64,000 nt of DNA. Source: Catellatospora tritici. Its GTDB lineage: Bacteria; Actinomycetota; Actinomycetes; Mycobacteriales; Micromonosporaceae. A program made the translations under genes and the position numbers. The notes beneath the pieces were generated by a model. That model was not told the DNA's origin. It ran no database searches and worked only from the letters and a program-made list of their open reading frames with translations. Positions 35,791 to 44,204 of this stretch are shown one piece after another. The first letter of the stretch is position 1. Every line of letters begins with the position of its first letter. The stretch spans positions 33,156-97,155 of the forward strand of contig NZ_JAHRCY010000029.1 of the NCBI RefSeq assembly GCF_019083965.1. The letters are read 5' to 3'.

Positions 35791-37551
35791 TCAGTTCCCC
35801 TTGGTCCGGAGCTGCTCGTCGACCCGCGCGGCGAAGTCGGCGAAGACTGGGCTGCTGAACATCACTTCAAGGGGCAGCGGAATCTCGAAGGCCTTGCGGG
35901 TGAGGTTCAGGACACGGGCGGCCTTCAGCGAATGGCCCCCGATCTCGAAGAAGTTGTCGGTGGCCGCGGGCACCCGCCCCAGCACCTCGCTCCAGATGTT
36001 CGAGAGCTTCTCCTGGACGGGATCCATCGTCGTCGGGGCGACGGCGTCCGGCTGCCCGGCCGGCGCGGCCTGCGGCTGCGCCAGCGTGAGCAGATCGACC
36101 CGGTTGATCTTGCCGTTGGCGTTCAGGGGGATCGAGTCCACCCGCAGCAGCGTCGCCGGCACCATATAGGCGGGTAGCACGTCGGCGAGTTCGGCGCGTA
36201 CGGCGTGCTCCGCGGCGGTACCCGAGTAGAGGCCCACCAGCTCTCCCCCGTCCTGGTCGGGGCGTACGACCGCCGCGGCCTGGTCGACCCCGGCGACGCG
36301 CAGGACCGCCTGCTCGACCTCGATGAGCTCGACCCGGTTTCCGCGCAGGCTGACCTGGGAGTCGCGGCGCCCGAGGAACTCCAGCTCCCCGTCCTCGGTC
36401 CACCGGCACAGGTCCCCGGAGGAATACCACCTGCCGCCGTCCGGATCCTTCGTGAACTGCTTACGGTTGAGCGGCTCGTCGTGCAGATAGCCGATGGCGA
36501 GGATTCGGCCCCCGATGAGCAGCTCTCCCGACTCGCCCGGCCCGGTCACGACGGTTCCGTCCTCGGCCACCAGCCGGACCTCGGCACCGGAGATCGGACG
36601 ACCGATGGGCGGCACGTCGTGCGCGGAGGGTGTGCGCAGATCACCGCCGGCCGTCGTCACGACGGTCGCCTCGGTGGGGCCGTAGTGGTTGAACACGGCG
36701 GCCGGGAAGTCGGCCGGCGGCCATACCCGGAGCCGGTCGCCGCCGGTGGTGAGGACCTTGAGGAACCGGGGTGGCGTGCTCACCGCGAAGGCCTGCTCGG
36801 CCAGCGGGGTGCTCAGGAAGCACTGCTCCACGCGGTGGTGGTCGAGGAAGCGGCACACCGCGTCGATGTCCATCGTGGCGATGCCGTCGGGCAGCAGCAG
36901 CGTGGCACCGTTCGCGAGCGTCGACCACACCTCCCACACCGAAGCGTCGAAGCCTAGGCCGGCAAAGGCCGCGACGCGGACGCCGGGTCCGGTCCGGTAG
37001 GTCTCCCGGTGCCAGTCGACGAGGTTGCCCAGACTCGCGTGGCCGACCTCGATCCCCTTGGGGGTGCCGGTGGAACCCGAGGTGTAGATGACGTACGCCG
37101 CTTCGGCGTCGGCCGTCGCACCCGCGCCGTCCAGCGAACCGCCCGATACCGCGTCGGCCAGGACCTCGATCGAGACGTCGGCAGGTCCGGTGCCACCCGG
37201 GGTCAGCACCGCGAAGGGCCGGGCGTCGCTCAGGATCGCGTCACGCCGCGAGCCGGGCAGTGCGCCGTCCACGGGAAGATAGGCGCCACCGGCGCGCCAT
37301 ACGCCGAGCTGGGAGACCACGCCCTGGATCCCCCGCGGGAACAGGGTGGCGACGAGCGCCCCGGGACGGAACCCGTCTGCCGAGACCAGCCGGTCCGCGA
37401 TGACACCAGCGGCGTCCCACAGTTCGCGGTAAGTCAGTTCCGCGAACTCGGCGGTCGCGTTCCCGAGGACGACGGCGACTGCGTCGGGGCTTTGGCCCGC
37501 CCACGCCTCGATCAGCTGCGGCACAGTGCGCTGTGCGGTCTTCCCACTCAC
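35791..37551 (-). CDS. NRPS A-PCP didomain protein
   Basis: A 586-residue protein. I chose GTG 37551 because AAGGA lies seven bases upstream; ATG 37578 in the same frame has no site. The A domain has YVIYTSGSTGTPKGIEVGH, GLGFDASVWEVW, NHYGPTEATVV, YSSGDLCRWTEDG and NANGKINRVDL. The pocket reads DAWLTGHVVK, which I cannot match to a known amino acid. The carrier is FFEIGGHSLKAARV. With no C domain it may hold an amino acid for modification by the P450 just upstream or serve as a starter. Confidence 0.86.
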   Translation of the reverse strand: MSGKTAQRTVPQLIEAWAGQSPDAVAVVLGNATAEFAELTYRELWDAAGVIADRLVSADGFRPGALVATLFPRGIQGVVSQLGVWRAGGAYLPVDGALPGSRRDAILSDARPFAVLTPGGTGPADVSIEVLADAVSGGSLDGAGATADAEAAYVIYTSGSTGTPKGIEVGHASLGNLVDWHRETYRTGPGVRVAAFAGLGFDASVWEVWSTLANGATLLLPDGIATMDIDAVCRFLDHHRVEQCFLSTPLAEQAFAVSTPPRFLKVLTTGGDRLRVWPPADFPAAVFNHYGPTEATVVTTAGGDLRTPSAHDVPPIGRPISGAEVRLVAEDGTVVTGPGESGELLIGGRILAIGYLHDEPLNRKQFTKDPDGGRWYSSGDLCRWTEDGELEFLGRRDSQVSLRGNRVELIEVEQAVLRVAGVDQAAAVVRPDQDGGELVGLYSGTAAEHAVRAELADVLPAYMVPATLLRVDSIPLNANGKINRVDLLTLAQPQAAPAGQPDAVAPTTMDPVQEKLSNIWSEVLGRVPAATDNFFEIGGHSLKAARVLNLTRKAFEIPLPLEVMFSSPVFADFAARVDEQLRTKGN

Positions 37552-37629
37552 GATCATTTCCTTATCTGACGGCTTCAAGAGGGTGCCGGAGCCGGTTCAG
37601 GTCGGCTGCGGAAGTTCGGCGGAGGGCGA

Positions 37630-38826
37630 TCACCTATGGACGTTGAGCCTCAAGTGCTCCAGAACGGCCACCCCGTGGTGCGGCCGCAGCACCGGAGCCT
37701 CGGCCGGCTCCACCCGGCTCCAGCGCCGGACCAGTCCGTTGAGTGCCGCACCGACCTCCAGCCGGGCCAGACCGGATCCCAGGCAGTAGTGGGCTCCGTA
37801 ACCGAAGGCGAGGTGCCTGGCGTTGTGCCGTTCGGGATCCAGCACGTCCGGGTCGGCCAGGACGGCCGGGTCGCGGTTGGCCGCGCCCAGCATCAGCAGC
37901 ACCAGGTCACCCGGCTGGATCCGGTGACCCTCGATGTCAACTTCACTGACCGCGACCCGTGCCACCTGCTGGACCGAGGTGTCGAACCGCAGCAGTTCCT
38001 CCACCAGCGTGGGAATCCGCTCCGGCGTCACGGCATCCCACTGCCTGCTGTGCATGAGGGCGCGGACCGCCTTGCCGAGGAACGTCGACGTGGTGTCGAA
38101 CCCGGCGAAGACCAGCAGGCTCGCCGTGGCGGCGATGTCCTGCTCCTCGATGCTGCCGTTGCGGTGGGCCCCGCTCAGGACCTCCAGGGCCGTCCCTTCG
38201 GGCTGGGACTCCGCGGCCCGCGCCGCCGCCACCACCTGCTCGATCTCCGCCAGGGCGAGTGTCCCGCGCTTGACCACCGCAGGCAGGTAGTCGGCCACAA
38301 GGAGGGCCGCGATGTCCGAGGCCCACGCCGCGATGCGGGGGGCCACCTCCTGCGGCAGCCCGATGACCCGACAGATGACCCGGCTCGCCAGCGGCACCGC
38401 CAGTTCGGACATCACGTCGATCTGCTCGGTGACACCGTCCAGGAGCAGATCCACCGTCTCCTCGACGAAGGGCTGGAGTTCGGCGATCCGGGCCGCGGAG
38501 AACAGGGGGGCGATCAGTCCGCGCAGCCGTTGATGCCGCGGGGCGTCGTTGAACATGAACCACCGCCGGACGATGTCGGCGGTGCGCATGGCGTCAGAGG
38601 TGCCCGACCGCTCGTCGTGGAGCCGGGTCCGGCCGCGCTCCGGCCAGGCAGAAGAGAGCGCCGGATGCCGCAGCAGCTCGGTCACCTGGCGCAGTCCCGT
38701 GACGATCCAGACCCCGAGGTCGTCGTCCCGACGGACGGGCTCGGCGTCCCGCAGGGACAGGTAGTCCATGCACGGATCGACCGGCATCAGCCCGTCGCGC
38801 TGTCGGTACGGACAACTGAGTTCCAT
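37630..38826 (-). CDS. Cytochrome P450
   Basis: A 398-residue bacterial class I P450 with AGAGGGACC before ATG 38826. The oxygen-binding I-helix is LLVFAGFDTTSTFL, the ExxR motif is in LVEELLRFDTS, and the heme loop FGYGAHYCLGSGLA supplies Cys348. It lies between the A-PCP gene and the hydrolase gene on one strand. P450s in this setting often hydroxylate a carrier-bound amino acid; the adjacent A-PCP protein is the obvious candidate partner. No ferredoxin is encoded nearby. Confidence 0.9.
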   Translation of the reverse strand: MELSCPYRQRDGLMPVDPCMDYLSLRDAEPVRRDDDLGVWIVTGLRQVTELLRHPALSSAWPERGRTRLHDERSGTSDAMRTADIVRRWFMFNDAPRHQRLRGLIAPLFSAARIAELQPFVEETVDLLLDGVTEQIDVMSELAVPLASRVICRVIGLPQEVAPRIAAWASDIAALLVADYLPAVVKRGTLALAEIEQVVAAARAAESQPEGTALEVLSGAHRNGSIEEQDIAATASLLVFAGFDTTSTFLGKAVRALMHSRQWDAVTPERIPTLVEELLRFDTSVQQVARVAVSEVDIEGHRIQPGDLVLLMLGAANRDPAVLADPDVLDPERHNARHLAFGYGAHYCLGSGLARLEVGAALNGLVRRWSRVEPAEAPVLRPHHGVAVLEHLRLNVHR

Positions 38827-38868
38827 GAGTTGGTCCCTCTGCGTGGGTGGAAGGCTACGGACAGATCG

Positions 38869-39588
38869 CTACAGCCGGGCGGCGACGGCCGCGGCAACGG
38901 CCGCCGCGGCCGCCGCGTCGGAGAACAGGGCCACCGGGTCCACGGGGAATTGGTGGACTTCGCCCGGTCGGGTGCGGTCCCATTCGGCCGCCTCGCTGAG
39001 CAGCACGTGCGCCGGCTCCTTGGGCAGCGCGCCGCCGTGGGCGCCCGCCGCCAGCGTGTAGCTCATCCAGCCACGCTGATGACTGGTCAGGGCTTCGGCT
39101 ATGTCCTGGTCGAGCTCCGGGGCGCACCGCTGGATCGTCGCGGTCAGGAAGTCACCGATCACGGCCAGGGCGTCGTCGGCGTTCCGTCCGAGGAGGTCGG
39201 GGACGTCCTGCGGCGCCAGGTCCTCGTCCATGCCCGTGGCCAGCTCGATCAGGAGCTCCTGGGCGTCCTCGGCGTCCGGTGCCCCGGGGTCGACGAGGAT
39301 CAGTTGCGGGTTGCCGCCCAGTCGCGCGGCGAGTTCGGAGGCGAACCCGGATCCGGAGCAGTAGCCGAGGACCACGGTCGGCGGTGCCGGATCCGCTGCC
39401 AACACGGCTGCCCAGTGCTCCGCCTGACTCTCGATCGTGCGGACGGCCCCCTGGATGTCGGGGTTGTCCAGCGGATCCACCCGGACGTATCCCGCTCGCA
39501 GCTCCGGTGGAAGCAGGGTGGTGAACGAGCGGGGAACTGCCTCGCGGCCGAACTCGACTCCCACGATCCTGGTTGATTGGGCGGACAA
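38869..39588 (-). CDS. Thioesterase-like alpha/beta hydrolase with GxCxG nucleophile
   Basis: A 239-residue protein starting at TTG 39588, supported by AAGGGGGAACG directly upstream. The fold is readable (TVVLGYCSGSGFASELAARL; LILVDPGAPDAED). The nucleophile elbow is GYCSG, giving Cys77 where most thioesterases have Ser. The C-terminus is an Ala-rich helix. Distantly related to NRPS thioesterases. Cys nucleophiles are known in a few NRPS thioesterases, including the beta-lactone-forming one of obafluorin, and favour acyl transfer over hydrolysis. It is separated from the upstream NRPS by a hairpin. Confidence 0.7.
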   Translation of the reverse strand: MSAQSTRIVGVEFGREAVPRSFTTLLPPELRAGYVRVDPLDNPDIQGAVRTIESQAEHWAAVLAADPAPPTVVLGYCSGSGFASELAARLGGNPQLILVDPGAPDAEDAQELLIELATGMDEDLAPQDVPDLLGRNADDALAVIGDFLTATIQRCAPELDQDIAEALTSHQRGWMSYTLAAGAHGGALPKEPAHVLLSEAAEWDRTRPGEVHQFPVDPVALFSDAAAAAAVAAAVAARL

Positions 39589-39619
39589 CGTTCCCCCTTG
39601 GGACGTGAGTTGGGAATGT

Positions 39620-39652
39620 GGACCGGCCCCGCGTGTATGGCGGGGCCGGTCC
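39620..39652 (-). terminator. Perfect 13-bp hairpin after the PCP-C-A-PCP gene
   Basis: GGACCGGCCCCGC, a seven-base loop and its exact complement lie 39 bases beyond the stop of the large NRPS. It likely ends the 45695-39691 unit, or attenuates reading into the hydrolase gene. Confidence 0.7.
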
Positions 39653-39690
39653 GGTCATGGTGTTGGGACTGCGGGCCGTCTACCGGAGGG

Positions 39691-42600
39691 CTATGCCGTC
39701 CGGCGCAGCGCCTCGATCTGCGCGGCCAGCGTCGCGACGGTCGGCGTGTCGACCAGGGCACGCACCGGAATGTCCAGGCCGAGTTCGGTCCGCAGCCGGT
39801 TGGCGACCGCCAGCAGGGAGAACGAGTCTCCGCCGATCTCGAAGAAGTTGGCCTGCACGTTCACCACGTCCAGCTTGAGCACGTCCGCCCAGGCCGCCGC
39901 GACGGTGCGTTCCATGTCGGTGCTCGGCGGCACCACGGTCGGCTGGGCGACCGGAGCGGCGGCGGGCCGGGGAAGCCGCTGGCGGTCGACCTTCCCGGTC
40001 GGCGAGAGCGGAATGGCGTCGAGCCACACGAACACGGCCGGCTGCATGACGATGGGCAGCTTCGGGGCCAGGTAGGCGCGCAGCGCGGCCTCACCGAGCT
40101 CGCTGCCCGGCGTCAGGGCCACATAGGCGACCAGCCGCTGGTCGGACTCGAGGACGACCACGGCGTTCGCCACGTCCGGGTGCCCGCGCAGCACCGATTC
40201 GATCTCCTCCAACTCGACCCGCACACCACGGATCTTGACCTGGGTGTCGAGCCGGCCCAGGAACTCCAGCTCCCCGTTGGGAAGGCGGCGCACCAGGTCA
40301 CCCGTGCGGTAGACGCGACCGCCGGGCCGGGCCGGGTCCGGGGCGAAACGGTCCGCGGTCAGGGCGGGCCGGTTGCGGTATCCGCGGGCGACGCCGTCAC
40401 CACCGATCCAGAGCTCGCCGGGGACGCCGATCGGTTGCAGATTCCCCCAGCGGTCGACCACCGCGCACGACGCGTTGGCGATCAGCTCTCCCAGCGGCAT
40501 GGAGCTGCGCTCCACCGACTCGTCGCCCATGCGGCCGGCCAGTGCGATGCCCGCGGTCTCCGTCGGCCCGTACTCGTTCCAGACCTCGCACTGTGCGGAG
40601 ACGACCCTGCGGGTCCGCGCGACCAGGTCACCGTCCAGGTTCTCGCCGGCCATCAACACGTATCGCAGCGCCGGCATCCCGATGCCGGCGTCCGCGATGC
40701 CGCGCATCTGGGTCGGCGTCAGGAGCAGCATGTGGATCGACCGCTCGTTGATGAACCGGGCGGTGGCCCGGCTGTCAGCCCGGACCTCACGAGGCAGCAT
40801 GACCAGGCACGCGCCGGCGGTCAGCGGGTGGAACATCTGCTCTACGGACCAGTCGAAGTGGTACGAGAGGTTGTGCACGACCCGGGTGCCCGGCCCGATG
40901 GGGCGGACGTCCTGGGCCCACTGGATCCACGGGGTGATCGCGGAGTGCGGCAGTCCGACGCCCTTGGGGTTGCCGGTCGTCCCGGACGTGTACATCAGGT
41001 ACACCAGCTGCAACGGGTGCGACACGGGGTCCTGGGCACCGCCCTCGGCACCCTCCGGCTCCCGGCGGTCCGCACCGGTGGAGCCGCCGTTCCCGGCGGC
41101 GTCGGCACCCGCGATGTCGGCACCCGCGATGTCGGAACTCACGACGTCCACGCTCTCGAGGACCGCCGTGGGCAGCTGGTCTCGCAGTACCGGGGTGGTG
41201 ACCAGGACCTTCATCCCACTGTCCGCGACCGCGTACGACATCCGGTCGACAGGTGCCAGCGGATCGATCGGCACGTAGGCGGCCCCGGCCTTGAGGATGC
41301 CGAGGATCCCGACCATGAGGTCCACCGACGGGTCCGCGCACAGCCCGACCAAATCGTCGGCGCCGACACCACGCGCCGTCAGCTCGGCGGCCAACCGAGC
41401 CGCTCGGCGGTCGAGGTCGCGATAGCTGACCCGATCGTCACCGCTCTCGACCGCGTCCGCGTCCGGGGTCCTGAGCACCTGCTCCTCGAACAACCGGTGC
41501 AGGAAGAGATCGGTGGAGTACGGACCACAGGCCGCGGTGGACCACTTCTCGAGCTGACGGCGCTCCCCCTCGGGAAGGATGGTGAGCTCGGAGACGCGCT
41601 TGGCGGGAGCGGCCACCGCATCGGCGGCGAGCACGCCCAGATGCTCCAGGATGCGCCACGCCTTTTCCTCGACGAACAGGTCGGTGTTGTAGTCGAGCGC
41701 GAGGCGGTACGTGAACTCGGTCTCGACGACCCTGAACACCAGGTCGAACTTGGCCGCCTTGTCCAGGTCCAGATCGAGGTCGGTGACGGTGAGCCCGGTC
41801 AGGTCCAGCGACGGCACCTGGTGCTGGAACGCCAGCATGACCCGGAACGGCTCCTGCCGGGAGGAGCGGTCGGTCGAGATCGCGTTGACCACCCGCTCGT
41901 AAGAGACGTCCTGGTGGGCGAAAGCCTCCAGCATCCGGGCCCGTACGCCACCGAGCAATTCGGTCAGCGTCGGATCGCCGGACAGATCGGTGCGCAGGGC
42001 GAGGGTGTTGAGGAAGCACCCGAGCATGGACTCCAGTTCCGGCAGGTCCCGGTTGGCGCTGGGGATGCCGACCACGATGTCGGTCTGCCCGCTGTACCGG
42101 CTGAGCAGCACATTGAGCAGGCTGAACATGGTCATGAACGGAGTGGCGTTGTGCTCCTTGGACAACTCGCGCAGCCGCCGCGACACCGCCCGGGGCAGTT
42201 CGATGCCCACCGACGCCCCACGGCCCGCGGTGCCCACCCGGGGCGGCAGGTCGGTCGGAAGATCCAGTACGGGCAGCGGACCGCGCAGCTGGGTCTTCCA
42301 GTACTCCAGTTGCCGATCGAGTGCGGCCCCGCTGGTCTTGCGCCGCTGCCAGGCGGCGTAGTCGGCGTACTGCACCGGCAGCTTCTCGGCCGCGGGCAGA
42401 GCGCCGTCGGCGGCAGCCGCGTACAGCCCGAGCAGCTCGGACATGGCGAGCTCGAAGGAGTGCACATCGGTGATGATGTGGTGCAGGTTGATGAGCAGGG
42501 CGTGCCACTGCTCGTCCAGTCGGTAGAGCTCCACCCGCAGCAGTGGTCCCTGCTCCACGTCGAACGGCCGCTGCGCGGACTCGAGAACCAGGTCGGCCAG

Positions 42601-43188
42601 GACCTGCTCGCGCTTGTCCGCCGGCTCGTCCCGGAGGTCGACCACGGTCAGCGGCAGGTCGAGGTGGGCCAGGATCACCTGCTCCGGGACTCCGTCGACG
42701 GCCTTGACGGTGGTGCGGAAGACCTCGTGGCGGTCGACCAGCGCCTGCACGGCCTGCTCCAGCGCCGCGACGTCGAGCGGGCCGACGATCTCGTTCGCCA
42801 CCGGGACGTTGTAGCGGGAGCTCGGACCCTGAATGTGCTCGTCCAGCCACAGTCGCTGCTGGGTGAACGACGCGGGGGCGTGGAAGACGTCGCCCGACCG
42901 CTCCCCGAACGGCTCGATGGTGGTGGCCGCCCCGGGCTCGGTCTGCCGCATCCCCTCGATGGCCGCGGCCAGCTGGCCGAGGGTCTGGGCCTCGAAGAGC
43001 ACGCTGAGCGGAATCCGGATGCCCAACTCCTCGCGCAGCCGGCTGATCACCCTGGCGCCTTGCAGCGAATTGCCGCCCAGTGCGAAGAAGCTGGCGTCCG
43101 GGCCGGGTATCTCGGTCCGGAGGACAGCTGTCCACACATTCGAAACAACGTCCACCACGGACCGCTGCGACATGTTCGTTACACCCAT
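39691..43188 (-). CDS. NRPS, PCP-C-A-PCP
   Basis: A 1165-residue synthetase. The first carrier has FFALGGNSLQGAR (Ser near 43). The C domain has FTQQRLWLDEH and HHIITDVHS near 234, where the final Gly of HHxxxDG is Val but both His and the Asp remain. The A domain has YLMYTSGTTGNPKGVGLPH, SYHFDWSVEQMF, NEYGPTETAG, YRTGDLVRRLPNG and SPTGKVDRQRL. The second carrier has FFEIGGDSFSLL near 1119. The pocket reads DWELLAEGIK, unlike any code I know. The leading PCP is unusual and must be loaded by another protein. ATG 43188 or ATG 43173 may be the start. Confidence 0.9.
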   Translation of the reverse strand: MGVTNMSQRSVVDVVSNVWTAVLRTEIPGPDASFFALGGNSLQGARVISRLREELGIRIPLSVLFEAQTLGQLAAAIEGMRQTEPGAATTIEPFGERSGDVFHAPASFTQQRLWLDEHIQGPSSRYNVPVANEIVGPLDVAALEQAVQALVDRHEVFRTTVKAVDGVPEQVILAHLDLPLTVVDLRDEPADKREQVLADLVLESAQRPFDVEQGPLLRVELYRLDEQWHALLINLHHIITDVHSFELAMSELLGLYAAAADGALPAAEKLPVQYADYAAWQRRKTSGAALDRQLEYWKTQLRGPLPVLDLPTDLPPRVGTAGRGASVGIELPRAVSRRLRELSKEHNATPFMTMFSLLNVLLSRYSGQTDIVVGIPSANRDLPELESMLGCFLNTLALRTDLSGDPTLTELLGGVRARMLEAFAHQDVSYERVVNAISTDRSSRQEPFRVMLAFQHQVPSLDLTGLTVTDLDLDLDKAAKFDLVFRVVETEFTYRLALDYNTDLFVEEKAWRILEHLGVLAADAVAAPAKRVSELTILPEGERRQLEKWSTAACGPYSTDLFLHRLFEEQVLRTPDADAVESGDDRVSYRDLDRRAARLAAELTARGVGADDLVGLCADPSVDLMVGILGILKAGAAYVPIDPLAPVDRMSYAVADSGMKVLVTTPVLRDQLPTAVLESVDVVSSDIAGADIAGADAAGNGGSTGADRREPEGAEGGAQDPVSHPLQLVYLMYTSGTTGNPKGVGLPHSAITPWIQWAQDVRPIGPGTRVVHNLSYHFDWSVEQMFHPLTAGACLVMLPREVRADSRATARFINERSIHMLLLTPTQMRGIADAGIGMPALRYVLMAGENLDGDLVARTRRVVSAQCEVWNEYGPTETAGIALAGRMGDESVERSSMPLGELIANASCAVVDRWGNLQPIGVPGELWIGGDGVARGYRNRPALTADRFAPDPARPGGRVYRTGDLVRRLPNGELEFLGRLDTQVKIRGVRVELEEIESVLRGHPDVANAVVVLESDQRLVAYVALTPGSELGEAALRAYLAPKLPIVMQPAVFVWLDAIPLSPTGKVDRQRLPRPAAAPVAQPTVVPPSTDMERTVAAAWADVLKLDVVNVQANFFEIGGDSFSLLAVANRLRTELGLDIPVRALVDTPTVATLAAQIEALRRTA

Positions 43189-43212
43189 TCCATCGATCGA
43201 GGGCAGAGATTC

Positions 43213-43962
43213 TTACGAGCTTCGGGATGCGCCACTGAGCCGGCCGCAGATCTCCGCAAGCACGGCCGTACGGGCGGAGTGCAGGAAGAAGTGGTCGCCG
43301 GGGAACATGCGCAGATCGAAACCACCGGCCGTCAGCTCGCCCCAGCGCGGCAGCGTCGCATTGCCCGCGGGTTCGTCCTCGGTCCCGCCGAATACGGAGA
43401 TCGGGCAGTTCAGCAGTGGCGGACCGGTGAACCGGTAGGTCTCGATGACGGCGAGATCGGCCCGGATCACCGGGAGCAGCAGGGTCATCAGTTCCGGGTC
43501 CGACAGCACCGCTTCCGGCGTGGCACGCCAGGAACGCAGCTTCTCGATGAGTTCCTCGTCCGAACCTGCGTGGTACTGCGCGGCCGAATCCCTGGCCTGG
43601 GGCGGTACCGATCCCGACGCGAACAGTCGGGTGGGTGAACCCGCCTCCATCCGCTGCAGTGAGCAGGCGAGACTCCACGCCACCAGGGCGCCCATGCTGT
43701 GCCCGAAGAAGGCGAACGGACGATCCAGGTTCGGGATGATCGCGGGCACCAACGCGTTGAGCACATCGCCCATCCGGTTCAGCGGCGGTGCACCCAACCG
43801 GTCCTCGCGGCCCGGCAGTTGGATCGCCCACGGTTCGATGTCGTCGGGCAGGGAGGCGGGCCAGTCACGGAACACCGAGACGCCACCCCCGGCGTACGGG
43901 AAGCAGAACAGGCGCATGCCTGCCAGCGGCCGGTTGGCGAGTGGTCTGACGAGCACCTTCAT
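43213..43962 (-). CDS. Type II thioesterase
   Basis: A 249-residue RifR-like editing thioesterase: LFCFPYAGGGVSVFRDW, LPGREDRLG, nucleophile Ser89 in FFGHSMGALVAW, and the catalytic His in FPGDHFFLHS. It overlaps the MbtH gene by four bases and precedes the PCP-C-A-PCP gene by 24 bases. Such enzymes clear mis-acylated carrier proteins or release small acyl groups. Confidence 0.92.
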   Translation of the reverse strand: MKVLVRPLANRPLAGMRLFCFPYAGGGVSVFRDWPASLPDDIEPWAIQLPGREDRLGAPPLNRMGDVLNALVPAIIPNLDRPFAFFGHSMGALVAWSLACSLQRMEAGSPTRLFASGSVPPQARDSAAQYHAGSDEELIEKLRSWRATPEAVLSDPELMTLLLPVIRADLAVIETYRFTGPPLLNCPISVFGGTEDEPAGNATLPRWGELTAGGFDLRMFPGDHFFLHSARTAVLAEICGRLSGASRSS

Positions 43963-44174
43963 CGGCCGGTCTTACCTGCCATCTCCTGGCGCAGGGTCAA
44001 CGGACGCATGTCCGTCCAAACCTCGTCGATGTGTGCCCGGCAGGCGTCCTTCGAGCCCTGCTTGCCCGTCTGCCGCCAGCCGGCAGGCAGTTCGCGGCCC
44101 AGCGGCCAGATGGAGTACTGCTCCTCAGAGTTGATCACCACGACGTGTACGTCGTCGCCACGCTGCTGTTCCAT
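43959..44174 (-). CDS. MbtH-like protein
   Basis: A 71-residue protein with AAGGA before ATG 44174. It shows the family hallmarks: INSEEQYSIWPLGRELPAGW, then a conserved Cys (Leu replaced by Arg in this copy) and VWTDMRPLTLR. MbtH proteins bind A domains and are needed for folding or activity of many of them. It is the only one in the window, so it may serve several A domains of the cluster. Confidence 0.95.
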   Translation of the reverse strand: MEQQRGDDVHVVVINSEEQYSIWPLGRELPAGWRQTGKQGSKDACRAHIDEVWTDMRPLTLRQEMAGKTGR

Positions 44175-44204
44175 GAACTATTCCTTCGGTGAATTGACCG
44201 GTGC

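Noticed and set aside
34180..36177. Open frame of 665 codons on the plus strand
   Set aside because: Antisense to the free-standing A and A-PCP genes, with no domain similarity.
39577..43638. Open frame of 1353 codons on the plus strand
   Set aside because: It is antisense to the PCP-C-A-PCP and thioesterase genes, has low-complexity Arg/Gly/His-rich composition and no recognisable domain. Long antisense frames are normal in such G/C-rich DNA.
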